Source of the DNA: Clytia hemisphaerica
Lineage: Eukaryota; Cnidaria; Hydrozoa; Leptothecata; Clytiidae
Assembly: GCA_902728285.1 (NCBI GenBank)
Contig: CACVBU010000939.1
Coordinates: forward strand, 1,364,001-1,428,000
DNA: 64,000 nucleotides
Direction: 5' to 3'
The first letter of the stretch is position 1. Each line of letters begins with the position of its first letter. Positions 34,391 through 45,200 of this stretch are shown piece after piece. A program made the position numbers and the translations under genes. The notes beneath the pieces were generated by a model. It was not told the origin of the DNA, did not search any database, and was given only the letters and a program-made list of their open reading frames with translations.

Positions 34391-35222
34391 CTTGTTACAC
34401 TGTGTTACCCCTGTTACCCCTTGAATACCCTGTGTTACCCCTTGAATACCCTGTGTTACCCTCATGTTATCCTGTGTTACCCTGTGTTACCCTGCGTTAC
34501 CCTCATATTACTCTCCTGTGTTATCCTCATGTTACCCTGTGTTACCCTCATGTTACCCTGAGTACTGTGTTACTGTGTTAGCCTAATGTTACCCTGTGTT
34601 ATATCCTCATGTTACCCTGTGTTATTGTCATGTTACCATGTGTTATCCTCATGTTACCCTGTGTTATCCTCATGTTACCCTGTGTTATCCTCATGTTACC
34701 CTGTGTTATCCTCATGTTACCCTGTGTTTTCCTCATGTTACCCTGTGTTATCCTCATGTTACCCTGTGTTACCCTCATGTTACCCTGTGTTATATCCTCA
34801 TGTTACCCTGTGTTATTCTCATGTTACCATGTGTTATCCTCATGTTACCCTGTGTACCCTGTTATCCATGTTACCCTGTGTTATCCTCATGTTACCCTGT
34901 GTTTATCCTGTTACCATGTGTTATCCTATGTTACCTGTGTTATCATCATGTTACCCTGTGTTATTCTCATGTTACCATGTGTTATCCTCATGTTACCCTG
35001 TATTACCCTCATGTTACCCTGTGTTATCCTCATGTTACCCTCATGTTACCCTGTGTTATATCCTCATGTTACCCTGTGTTATTCTCATGTTACCATGTGT
35101 TATCCTCATGTTACCCTGTGTTATTCTCATGTTAACCTGTGTTATCATCATGTTACTCTGTGTTATCCTCATGTTACCTTGTGTTATCCTCATGTTACCC
35201 TGTATTACCCTCATGTTACACT
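34391..35222 (+). repeat. Minisatellite, 21-bp unit (CATGTTACCCTGTGTTATCCT)
   Basis: About 38 units with substitutions and occasional indels. Because 21 is a multiple of 3 and the unit has no stop on the plus strand in any frame, three long overlapping plus ORFs (179-233 codons) appear. They encode only repeats such as SCYPVL, HVTLCYP and MLPCVI and are artefacts. It lies between paralogs A and B. Confidence 0.95.
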
Positions 35223-35354
35223 TTTTAGTAACAACGCTTCATCTTGGTGAAAAAGTAAAAGTCGTATCAAAGACGATTTCTCTATAACGAAAGAATTTGT
35301 AATCCAAATCATTTTTTCCAATTTCCAAAACATACCAGGCTGTTGGAAAAAAAT

Positions 35355-36886
35355 TCACAAGAAGTTAGTATGCTTTAAATTATAAACTTCAACATCACTC
35401 GCCTCATACCAAGGTGAAGAAAAAAAGAATTTCACGTCATAAAATTGTCTGGCTTTTTTGTTCACTTTTGAATGCACTTCAAAACCATTCACTAAAACAA
35501 TAAACCGGTATTTGCCACCACTCAAATAGCGTTGTCTGATATCTACATTGTATATCTTGCCGATTGTAAGTGGTTTTTCCCAAGTGAAAACGTGGTTGTC
35601 ATCGTCATCAATATGGGTACATACAACCAGTGTAATATTACCAGTATTGTATTTCAAATGTACAAGAGGGGTTCGATCCCCAAAAGTCCCAATATTATCA
35701 TTAATGCTTAAATGAGCTATACTTGTCCAATATTCTATGGGTGCTTTCAAAAGTTTGAAATCCAAACTCAAGGACCATTCTGTTGAAAGTCGGTCAATGG
35801 TAGTAATGAGGGCACCCTTTCTTGGTTTGATAGCTAAGAAAGAGAGTAAAGAAAATAGTCAAGGAGCTGGTTCTTGGTAGTGCGGTTCAAAGTGCAATTA
35901 AATTGATTGCAGACTTAATTGTTATTGTACATTAAAGGAAATGATACCCGGGGGGGGGGTACTAGGGTTGGCTGATGAGGGGTATGTGCGGATGGGACCT
36001 CCAAAAACCGAGCCTTAGAGAGACTTTTTTGAATTTTTTTTTTCGATTTTTGAAAAATTCCCTACCCTTAGAGTAACTTTTTTACAATTTTTTAACGTGC
36101 AACGAAAATTATAAGGGAATCTGTTTCAAAACAGGTGTGTTTGCTAACCTCAAAATCACTTACGTCCTTCGATGTAAATTTGAGGTTGGATTCCGTGGTT
36201 GTTTGGTGGTATTTCATTCTGTAAAATGATGAATAAAACATTTCGATATATATGGATATGAAATTAGTTTCATAAAAAACAAAGTTTTCACGTTTTTCAC
36301 GTAGGTGGAAAAATTAAAAAGAAAAATATTTTTGTTAAAACTTCGCTAGAACTTAATTTTGTAGAAGAGACTATTTGAGGATTATTCCTAATTTGGAGAT
36401 TTTGGCGATTGTTTGACATGTTTTGGAACGTTTTTCCATTTCGCAGACGAAGATGATGCCCGGAGGGGGACACTGACCTTGACAGCCGACGGGGACCCTG
36501 CCAGATATGAAAGTTTGGTAAATTTGGGACCCTGTCGGAACGAAAAATCTAAAAAAAATTCCCATCTTCAACCTGAAAAGTAGCAAAAAATGACGAAATG
36601 TAGACAAAGGATTGAAAGATTTTCTTATTTCCGTCCCGAAAATTGTCCAAACCAAAAGTCGACCCTGTCAGATACAAATCTTGAAAATTAGTACATTTGG
36701 GACCCTGCCAAAAAACCTGATCAGCGGCAAGTCTACATAAAAACCATCAAAATCCATAAAATCTTAAGCAATTGAAGTAAAGCCTCTGATAATAAATTCA
36801 ATATTTCAAAAACCTACCGTAGTCAGACACGAAGAGCTCACTCTTAAAAATGACGCTACGAAGCATATTCTTGTCATCCACATCAT
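35355..36886 (-). CDS. Secreted concanavalin A/LamG-like domain protein, paralog B (200 aa)
   Basis: Exons: 36886-36818 (69 nt), 36218-36164 (55 nt), 35833-35355 (479 nt). Exons 2 and 3 have exactly the lengths and phases of paralog A. Exon 1 gives a signal-like start MMWMTRICFVASFLRVSSSC, different from A. Exon 2 is NEIPPNNHGIQPQIYIEG. Exon 3 contains LSTEWSLSLDFK, GTFGDRTPLVHLKYN, HVFTWEKPLTIGKIYNVDI, FIVLVNGFEVHS and the end SDVEVYNLKHTNFL. Known: such jelly-roll domains often bind glycans. Inference: a secreted lectin-like protein. The reading frame is intact with no sign of decay. Upstream intergenic DNA to 38360 shows only repeats. Confidence 0.85.
35945..36080. repeat. Family A-like fragment in intron 2 of paralog B
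   Basis: A G-run then 'tactagggttggctgatgag' and 'gagccttagagagac', ending in a T-run; style and order recall the left arm of 184-345. Weakly supported. Confidence 0.35.
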
Positions 36887-37055
36887 TCTATCATAAACCA
36901 GCATTAAACAACTTCATTGTTCTTCTTCTTCGTTATTCAAAGAAATTGAGATATTCTCAAACTACGAAGATGCAATGATTTTATATTTTGTCTTTATAAT
37001 GTATTGACGAAAAATGTTTAATGTTTAATAAATAATTAGCCTCAAGATTCAATCT

Positions 37056-37308
37056 ACACGCTTTTTTATTATAAGAATACACTTTATAAGAATGTCCATG
37101 ATGAAAATAGCCAAAAAATTAAGAATAATGCTAAGAATATCACCATCATGGAATTTTGAGACGTATGTACTAAATGTTAAATCTAGTCTGAATTAGGATC
37201 CTAACCTAAGAATGCTATAAGAATATTTTAGGATAATTTTCCCAAAAAAAGTTAAGAATATCCATGATGACAAATGGATTTACACCATTCTTACAAAAAA
37301 AAACGTGT
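37056..37308. repeat. MITE, 'TATAAGAAT' subfamily
   Basis: The ends 'acacgcttttttattataag' and 'cattcttacaaaaaaaaacg' are inverted. Inside, 'aagaatgtccatgatga' is matched by 'aagaatatccatgatga' further right. It is related to 5395-5646 by its ends. Confidence 0.55.
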
Positions 37309-38360
37309 ACCGATTGGAAGGCAATCAGGCAATGAATTTGAATTTATGATACGAAAGGAAGGATCGAATATTTCATATCTATCATTCGAATGGCCTTTAA
37401 AAAGTCTGAGCTTTCCTATCTTCCTTACATTTTGAATTTTCAAAAAAAGAAATACTTTTTTCACACATTTATTTTGAGAAAATTCAATAGTTTTTTTAAC
37501 AGAAGATTATTTTGGGCTTGAGCAATTTAAAAAATATTTTCATAGTTATCATTTTCACAAATCAATATTACTTTAATGACCAACGAAAAGAGAAAGTTCT
37601 CATTATTACAAGGTTCACATAAGGTCCAGAGGTATTCTTCACAGAGGCATTTCCAGGATCTGTCCAAACCTTTTCAAGACAGGGCGATGGGTGGGAGAGG
37701 GTAATCACCAGGGGGTGGTAATAAGGTGGTATAATTAGGGTAATCATGATAATTAAAATTTAATGGTAGCTAGGAAAAGCGGTCGAAAAAAACTCAGTAT
37801 GTAACAATTCGTAAAGTAATTTTCAATCATTTTGCTGATGGTCCCCAATCGAAAGAATGATAGATAATGGTATTTTATATATTACTTGTCATTTCAGTTT
37901 GGGAAGTCATTTTGCTCCCCTACACGAGTAAAAAAAGACAAATCCTTCAAATTCATAATTCTTGTCTTTTCCAAATCGTACTCAAAATATACCAATTCTT
38001 TTCAGTAAAAAATTCTGTAAAAATGCACAAATACAAAATTTTCAAAGATAAAAAAATCAGCATAAAAAGGTACAACTATATCCGATAGAAGAAATGCTAC
38101 AAAAAATTGTAATTGGATTTCCTATCATCATGCGAAAAATAGTTTCAAAGAAAATAATATCAAAAATTTGAAATATAATAGAATGTAATATTTTCTCTTT
38201 TAAAATAAAAGTTTATCATGTCTGTTAAATACGTTCGAATATTTTGACTGTTACGTCTCCTTTTAAAGTTTTTATCAAAATACAGAAAGTTTTCTTATTT
38301 GAAAAACAAATTGGAAACAGTAGGCTTACTTTATACTCTCCCAATAAAAATTTCGAAATT
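37309..38360. other. AT-rich intergenic DNA between paralog B and the peroxidase
   Basis: No gene recognised. The right part may include the end of the glutathione peroxidase transcript: a minus-strand AATAAA lies at 38381-38386. Confidence 0.35.
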
Positions 38361-38380
38361 CTCTGTTAATTAAAAAATCA

Positions 38381-38386
38381 TTTATT
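38381..38386 (-). terminator. Candidate poly(A) signal of the glutathione peroxidase
   Basis: AATAAA on the minus strand, about 400 nt past the stop codon. If used, the 3' UTR would contain the whole 300-bp transposon at 38471-38770 and must also hold the SECIS element. Confidence 0.4.
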
Positions 38387-38462
38387 AATTCATGTTTGGA
38401 ATGTGAATTAAAGAGTTCTTCAAAAAGCAGAAATCACCCGTGGGCGCCAGGGCGTAGCACAA

Positions 38463-38778
38463 GTCTAAGTCATTGAATTTCAAGCCCGACGGGCTAGAGG
38501 CGAAACTCCTGTATGGGAAATGAAACCACTTATTTCCCATCCAGGACGTCCGTGCGTAGTTTTTACACAAACACCGGATTGAAACTAAAATATATCGCTA
38601 GATTTCAAAAAATGTAGTCCTCCAAAACAAAGGAACCACTAGATACAATCCGTCGGCATGATTACGGCGCGTTCTCTGCGCGTTTTAGATGGGAAATAAG
38701 TGGCTTCAATTTCTCTTGCCTGAGAAGGGTTAAAATTTCGCTTCTAGCCCTTCGGGCCTGAAACTCAATGGTCTAAGT
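38463..38778. mobile_element. MITE with 8-bp target duplication, directly after the peroxidase stop codon
   Basis: GTCTAAGT at 38463-38470 and 38771-38778 brackets a 300-bp element. Its ends 'cattgaatttcaagccc' and 'gggcctgaaactcaatg' are inverted repeats that continue for about 40 bp. A second inner pair is 'ccacttatttcccatc' with 'gatgggaaataagtgg'. The right duplication ends seven bases from the stop codon (38785-38787). An 8-bp duplication fits hAT-like MITEs. Relatives: 7722-7921 and 26122-26262. Confidence 0.8.
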
Positions 38779-38784
38779 ATGTAC

Positions 38785-41700
38785 CTATTTCCATAGATTT
38801 TGAACCTTATTGACATAATAGTCCGCATTCGATTCAGATTGGCATTCTTGAATTGCTGCTTCTATATGTTTTTCAATGGTTACATAAGTTGTATTAGGTT
38901 CAGCGTAACGATACAAAGGCTGTCCCTTATGATCAACCAAGAACTTCTCGAAATTCCAGTGGATATCATACGTGCGTATGGGTCGCCATGAAACAGCCAT
39001 TGGAAAATCAGCAATCACGTTGTTCGGACGTGGACATTGACCCTGAAAAAGTGAAAAACAGTCTACTTTACTTCATTGTAAATGTGAGGCTCCAATGAGA
39101 CAAGGTATCACTAAATTTGTATTCCTTCAATGCTCTAAACTTATTTGTGTTGGTATGGAAATACATCTCAATCATATTCATATTCATTACAAGAATAATT
39201 TAACGTATCTCCTACACTGACCTTTATATATCCCTAGACCAAGCTATGACCAAGACCAAGCTATGGCTATTGGCACCCGTAAAGAAGCCATTGCAGTGTT
39301 AAAAATTAACGTCTAGCGGCGCTACATCATCAAAAGTTTCCGAGGGAAAGTAGATCTAGCGCTCTCGATGCATTTACACCGCTATTGAGTAGTGCCGCCA
39401 TTAGGGTACTTTTCAAAAAACTCTTTTTAATTGGCCCGGATTGGTCTAGACTAGAGTCTACTTTTGGCTGAACTTTGCTTTTTGATAATTTTTTATGACG
39501 CTGAGTCCAGTGAAGTAGACTAGGAGCGCTTGGCGAGGTCGCCATTTTGAAAAAAATGTTAAAAATCCAAATAACAATAAAACTACTTGGAGTTGAAAGA
39601 TATAATCAACAAGCAACATGCTGAATGGACCTACCTGATGATGAAAGTTAGTTAGCAATGCGAAAAGAAAAATGAAAAAAATCGGTCAGAAAATATAGCA
39701 TTTAGCGAAAATACACAACACAATAAATTCATCATTGATTGTTGATGGGGGGGGGGGGAGAGAAGGGTTGTAGGGAAAAAATAAATAGGAAGTTCTGGTC
39801 GCAAAAATCAGTTTTATTGACAATTGAATCATGCTTGATGGTGAGCATTGTTATCAATAATGTTTTTGTGTGAAAAACATAGAAATACAAGGAAAAAATC
39901 CAATGAAAATCTGCAAAAACGGCGATTTTCAGCAACCGGAAAAATTTTTTTCTCAAAAATCGAACTCGGCCATTTTTTGAGCATTGCTAATACGCATCTT
40001 TCTGCAAAAAATCAGAAAAAACTAAAAATGAAAATTCGAAAAAAAGTCAAAAAACCGGTTTTCCGGCATATTTCCGGCATTTTCGGCCGGAAAAAAATGT
40101 TTTTCGAAAATCGGGCTCCGTCACACTTTAGGTATTGTCATATTGCATCAGTGTGAAAATTTCATAAAAATATATAAAGTACAGCTCGAGAAATTCAAGA
40201 AATACTGTCTTTCCGGCGAAAAAAGGTTGTTCCGGCGACTTTTAAAATAGTTCCGGCTTCAAAAATCAATCTTATTGAAAATTGAAACATGCTTGATGGT
40301 GGGCATTGCTATTGATAATGTTTTTGAATGAAAAAACAACCAATTATATGGAAAAGTCTAATGAAAATCTAGAAAAAACGGCGATTTCCGGCATATTTCA
40401 GGCATTTTCAGCCGGAAAAATTTTTTTCTTAAAAATCGGACTCGGCCATGTTTTGGGCATTGTTAATACGCATCTTTGAGCAAAAAATCAGAAAAAACTA
40501 ATGATGAAATCTCGAGAAAATGCCGAAAAACCAGTTTTTCCGGCATATTTCCGGCATTTTCGGCCGGAAATGAATTTTTTTTCGAAAATCGGGCTCCGTC
40601 ACAATTTAGGTATTGACATTTTGCATCAGTGTGCAAAATTTCATGAAAAAATATAAAGTACAGCTCAAGAAATTTAAGAAATACCGTTTTTTTTCCGGCG
40701 AAAATCGGCTGTTCCGGCGATTTTTAGAAAGTTCCGGCTTCAAAAATCTATTTTAATGAAAATTGAAACATGCTTGATGGTGGGCATTGCTATTGATATA
40801 ATCTTTTTTTTTGAATGAAAAAACAACCAATTATATGGAAAAGTCCAATGAAAATCCAGAAAAACGGCGATTTCCGGCGTATTTCCGGCATTTTCGGCCG
40901 GAAAAAATTTTTTCTCAAAAATCGGACTAGACCATGTTATGGGCATTATTAATACGCATCTTTGAGCAAAAAATCAGAAAAAACTGATGATGAAATCTCG
41001 AGAAAATGCCGAAAAACCAGTTTTTCCGGCATATTTCCGCCATTTTCGGCCGGAAAAATTTTTTTTTCGAAAATCGGGCTCCGTCACATTTTGGGCATTG
41101 CCATTTTGCATCATTGTGCAAAAAATTAGAAAAAACTAATGAGCCGATCCCGAGAAAAGCTGGCAACAGACGAACGAACGAACGGACGAACGAACGAACG
41201 AACGGACAAGGGTTAATTTAAAGGACTACCTTAGGTAGGTCCAAAAATGAGAAACAAACATCAATAACAGATTCGCAATCCCTTATTCTCAAATAAAAAC
41301 ATTGCTTCATACTGTTTTTACCTTCCAAAAACAACAAAAATCTGGCGGACTGTTTTACAGTCCGCCTTAGCAAAAGCATAATACCATATACTACCGGGCC
41401 ACTTAATCGCGCCATCCAGTCTATAAAAAAAGCTTTAAGTGGACCCCGGGCTAGGATTGGTCCAGGGTATATAAAGGTCAGTGATCTCCTACCATTTGCT
41501 AACACAGTATTCGTAAACAAAAGGTAGAATTTTTTTTTCATTTCCCGCACCACTTTAGCATAAATTTTGAGAAAATCTTTTTTTATTCTGTTTGGTCAGT
41601 CAGGAGAGCTTACAAAATATTATCATTTCCAGCTGATTGTGTAATAGAAAATAGAATTGTAAAATCTAACTAATAGTAAGGGGCCAAGTCTCCGGTCCCG

Positions 41701-44664
41701 TGGCAATTTTTATAGGACTAAACGAAACCTGTTCCATTTCAAAGTTTATTATAGTTCTATATAATTATAATTTTTTGAGAAGAGTCAAATTTATAAGGTC
41801 CGGAAAATTTTTTTGTGACCAAAATAGTAATGCCATAGGCAAAACTGCAAGAGAAAATAAGGGGTAGAGAAATAGTTTATTTTCAAAAGTCAAAATAAAC
41901 TAAAATGATTGGTACCATCTGATAGAGCATGAAATTCTGAGCAAAGAATTGTATTACAACAACTCTCTGACTAAAACACACAAAGAAATACAGCTGCTTT
42001 AAGATCAACTAATTTTGTCAGCTCTAATGTGATTTTGACGTCAAATCTTGTCTTGATCGTGCTGACGTCGGTATGTTTTTGACCTGCTCATAATTTCCAG
42101 GAGAAAAGCTTTTTAGAATTTAGGAAACAGCCAAGGTATTTCAAGCCTGGGAATGTCTTTGAAAATACTACAGGATCCTGGCGCAGAATTTTATTGACTG
42201 TTGACTGTTGACTGTTGACTGATATCACGTGATACTAATTTTTGGTTTAAATGTGCGAATCTGATTGACTACCTATCGACGGAAATTTAAAGGGACATTA
42301 AAGTAGTAAAATGTAAACATTGCGCGAACCAAGTGTCATTAAAGAGAACAATTTAAATAACGTGTCCAAAACAAACTTGTAAAACAATTGAACAATTAAT
42401 ATTAGCTATATTTGGTTTGATTTTTTATTTTGACATGTGACATTTGTTTTGATTTTGTATCCGCTGCATACAGTTTGTTTACTAATTTCGCAAGTACTGT
42501 TATATCCCTTTAACAAATTCAAACTGGGTCATAAAATATTATACTATCAATGAGCAGCTTCTGATGGGATATCTGTTTGGGTGGTGTTTGTCTTGGTTAG
42601 AGAGTATGGATCTCCAGACTACCACACTTGTGGTTTCTAGAATTGTTGTGTCACAAACTCGACACTGTCCCCTAAAAAGTCACCTTTATGGTTGAGTTGG
42701 TAGATTAATTGATAGCAACACAAAGATGAATTCGAATCTCGCTATTTTAAAGACAAAATATAAAATCTCGCTCTAGTCCTCTGTTTAGATTTAAGTTGTT
42801 GCATAATAAATTTATTGGTACCATAATAATTGATGGCCAGAGTTTTGATTTACGTAACATAAAACCTTGAGAACTTATCCAAATATTGCTTAATGCCATC
42901 TAGTACAAATAAACAGTTTGACACAAAATAAACAACATGCTCGATAAGACGTGTATGTATCTTATTACAGACGTTCGAAATTGACATTTGAATGAAATTA
43001 AGTGTAGTTGGCAGTTATACACGTGACCCTGTTATACAGGACAGATTTTTATTTAGGTCATTGAAAAAAACTCCAAAACGAGTCAGTTGGAAGATTCTAC
43101 ATCAGGAATGATAGCACAATTTTACGCGATTTTAAAACTTTTTGCTAGCTGGTTTTGTTTGTGTTATTTTTAAAGTTTTAGGAAAATGTTTGACCTCCCC
43201 AAACTATCGACAACTCTCCATCGATCATTTTCTAATCATGTGATCAGAACACATGAGCGAAAAGAATTTCGACCTCAAATTTCAAAACGGCCCGAACCGA
43301 CCCGAATTTCACACCAATTTTCTTTATTGAATCGGTTTTTGCCGAGAGCACTTCAACAACATATAAAACATTACCTTTAACATGGTAAAGATAGGGTCTT
43401 CTTTAGCTCCGTTCACCTCAATTTTGTTAAACATATCAAAATTTGGAATGAAGCCATTACCAGGGCGAACATAACGCAAAAGGTTGGGAATCTCTGCATT
43501 TGATCCTGGTTCTTGGTTGTAAAACTAAAGTAACAAAAAGATCACAAAACAATGGTTAATTAACGATTAAAACTTTAAACCTGTCAAAAGAAAAAACAGC
43601 AGGGCCGAGCACTTTGCATTGAGGAAATGCATGGTCGGCTATGTGAAAGTGTTTATTCCATTTATGTCTGTAGAATATGGTCGTCAAAAATGGTTGAATT
43701 GATGTCATCGTTTTTGTATTTTTCTCACTTTCTTTAGATAGTGAAAAGGATCCTTTGGAATAATGTTGTTTTTGCGAGAAGAAATTTCAAGTGCTACCGT
43801 CAATGCAACCTGAATTCAGGACAAGATGGAGTTTTTACAAGCTCTTATTTGATTTGGTTGGTCGTTAACCAAGCAATTTTGTTACTTTTTCTAAAGAACG
43901 CGTCATTTTTATTACTTCGAATGACCAATTATCAGAGTATAAAACCCCATCTCTGACGAATTCTAGAATTAAGCTTCCCCCGACAAAATTACATGCTTGC
44001 TAGACCTGAAGATTTACAATGTCGTTGAATCCAAAATGAAAATCATAATTTGTAATACAAGGGAAAACGTTTACCTGGCCACAAGGGAAGCCAAGTACTT
44101 TAAGAGAACATTGGCTATTTCCACCATACTTCTCTTGGAGTGCATTTAAGTAATGATAGGTCATGTTGGTTAACCCTCAGAAAGATGCCAAGTTGGCAGC
44201 AATTGTCACGTGACCTAAAAAAAGAACAACAGTTAAGCCTTTTGATTCCAGAGTCATCAACTTATGATTGAGTGAGCAAGTTTTAGGTATGAACCATGAC
44301 AGCGTTGGAAAGCTGTTCCCTCTGTTTCACAGGTACAGCAATTCAGTAGAATTCTTTTTTTCTTGAAATTCAAATAGTCAGAAGTTTAGATCTTGAGATC
44401 GGACGAAATGCCGTTTCACAAGGTGTGCGAAAACAGGAAAAAATAAAAATGGATACAAGACGTCAGATGATAGTTCAACACAAAAATATTGAAAATCCTA
44501 CCTGCATAATCATTAAAATCTTTCTCTTCTCCGTTCAATAAAGTGCTCTTGTATTCAAAAAGACTCTTGGTAGGTGCTGTTGAGCTACACGGTGAAAACA
44601 ATCCATCACCGGAAAACACGGTCGTTACAGCACATAATAGAACAACTTTCGACAAGAACTCCAT
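38785..44664 (-). CDS. GPx: Secreted selenocysteine glutathione peroxidase, GPx3-like (236 aa)
   Basis: Exons: 44664-44502, 44214-44075, 43524-43375, 39042-38785; 163+140+150+258 = 711 nt, all phases joining. It reduces H2O2 and organic peroxides with glutathione or another thiol. An N-terminal signal sequence ([19 protein letters not shown]) indicates secretion. An in-frame TGA at 44177-44179 falls at the catalytic position: [11 protein letters not shown]-Sec67-GLTNMT, where animal GPx has ASY-Sec-GLT. The tetrad partners are present: Q101 (FPCGQF), W180 and N181 (WNFEKFLV). [16 protein letters not shown] and [10 protein letters not shown] follow the GPx3 pattern, including the long subunit-contact loop. 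Length compares with 226 aa for human GPx3. The ATG at 44664 is chosen since the frame upstream has no other ATG. A SECIS element must exist in the 3' UTR, but I could not place it; the UTR contains a transposon. Confidence 0.95.
39216..41490. repeat. TIR element split by a nested repeat (GPx intron 3)
   Basis: The outer ends 'cactgacctttatatatccc' plus 'agaccaag' and inverted 'ggtccagggtatataaagg' plus 'tcagtg' bracket the region. The block 'aagccattgcagtgtt ... ctctcgatgcatttacacc' recurs at 63728-63940, which ends in 'gtccagggtatacaaag'. The inner 39628-41237 belongs to another family, so this copy was interrupted by it. Confidence 0.6.
39628..41237. repeat. 1.6-kb TIR repeat with internal tandem units and GAAC tail, copy 1
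   Basis: The left end 'tggacctacctgatgatga' and the right end 'taccttaggtaggtcca' are inverted. Inside, a unit of about 500 bp ('ttccggcatatttccggcat', 'ttttcggccgg', 'atcgggctccgtcaca') repeats about three times. Near the right end comes a short (GAAC)n run and 'gggttaattta'. The same structure occurs at 57572-59306, and its right end alone at 62937-63135. ORFs in it are short and low-complexity; no transposase. Confidence 0.75.
41674..41998. repeat. Dispersed repeat, copy 2 (in GPx intron 3)
   Basis: Same-orientation match to 29379-29690: 'aaaatgattggtaccatctg', 'ttgtattacaacaactctct', 'aggcaaaactgcaag'. Confidence 0.65.
42193..42221 (+). repeat. Short tandem TTGACTG x4
   Basis: Four perfect 7-bp units in GPx intron 3. 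Confidence 0.85.
42685..42760 (+). repeat. Possible tRNA-like (SINE) remnant
   Basis: 'tatggttgagttggtaga' resembles an A box and 'gaattcgaatctcgc' a B box, about 45 bp apart, as in tRNA-derived SINEs. The stems do not close convincingly, so a functional tRNA is not claimed. Confidence 0.25.
44177..44179 (-). other. Selenocysteine codon (UGA) of the glutathione peroxidase
   Basis: TGA in frame within exon 2, at residue 67. The exon continues open in the same frame for 34 codons of clear GPx sequence to a consensus donor. That excludes a genuine stop unless the gene were a pseudogene, and no other lesion is present. Confidence 0.93.
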
Positions 44665-45200
44665 GATGATGGCCTCTTTCTTCTTGTCTAGATTTTCCAC
44701 TTATGAATTCGAAATAAGGGAGTCGTATTGATTTTATAATGATTGATATTTTTGCATCTGCCCGTTCATGCAACAATGTTAAGAGCTCTCATTTATATAA
44801 TGTTATCAAATTTCCTTTTAGAGGGCTAAAACCACATGATCAACTCACGTGGATCCCTTAACAACTCTCCGGGGAAGCGTTTTTTTCTGTCAAACGATAC
44901 AGTAGAAAGATACTAAATGATCTCCGTCGGAGATGATATAAATCATAACGCAGTGTCGTACCTTTAATTAGATTTGCAAGCAGAGCCTGCATAAAATACA
45001 TAATTTGTGATAAAAATGTGGAAATTGACCAAGTAGTAATGTTGTTTCATTACGATTAAATTTTCAATGACGAAGTTTCAAATGTGCAAGTGCATTTATG
45101 TGCAGAAAAATAAAGCAATGATGCCATACAATTTAATAAAATATGTAAATGAAAACTAAATTCTAATTTATACAATTTCATACCACTCAAAAAGCAATCT

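Noticed and set aside
34586-35287. Three overlapping plus-strand ORFs of 179-233 codons
   Set aside because: They are frames of a 21-bp minisatellite, with no domain and no start or stop logic.
38423-38474. Possible SECIS: ATGA near 38472 and TGAT near 38433 on the minus strand
   Set aside because: The stem between them pairs only through wobbles and leaves six unpaired bases by the core, so it does not meet the usual SECIS form.
39848-41221. Short ORFs of 60-102 codons on both strands
   Set aside because: Same repeat family as at 57.6-59.3 kb, no conserved protein.
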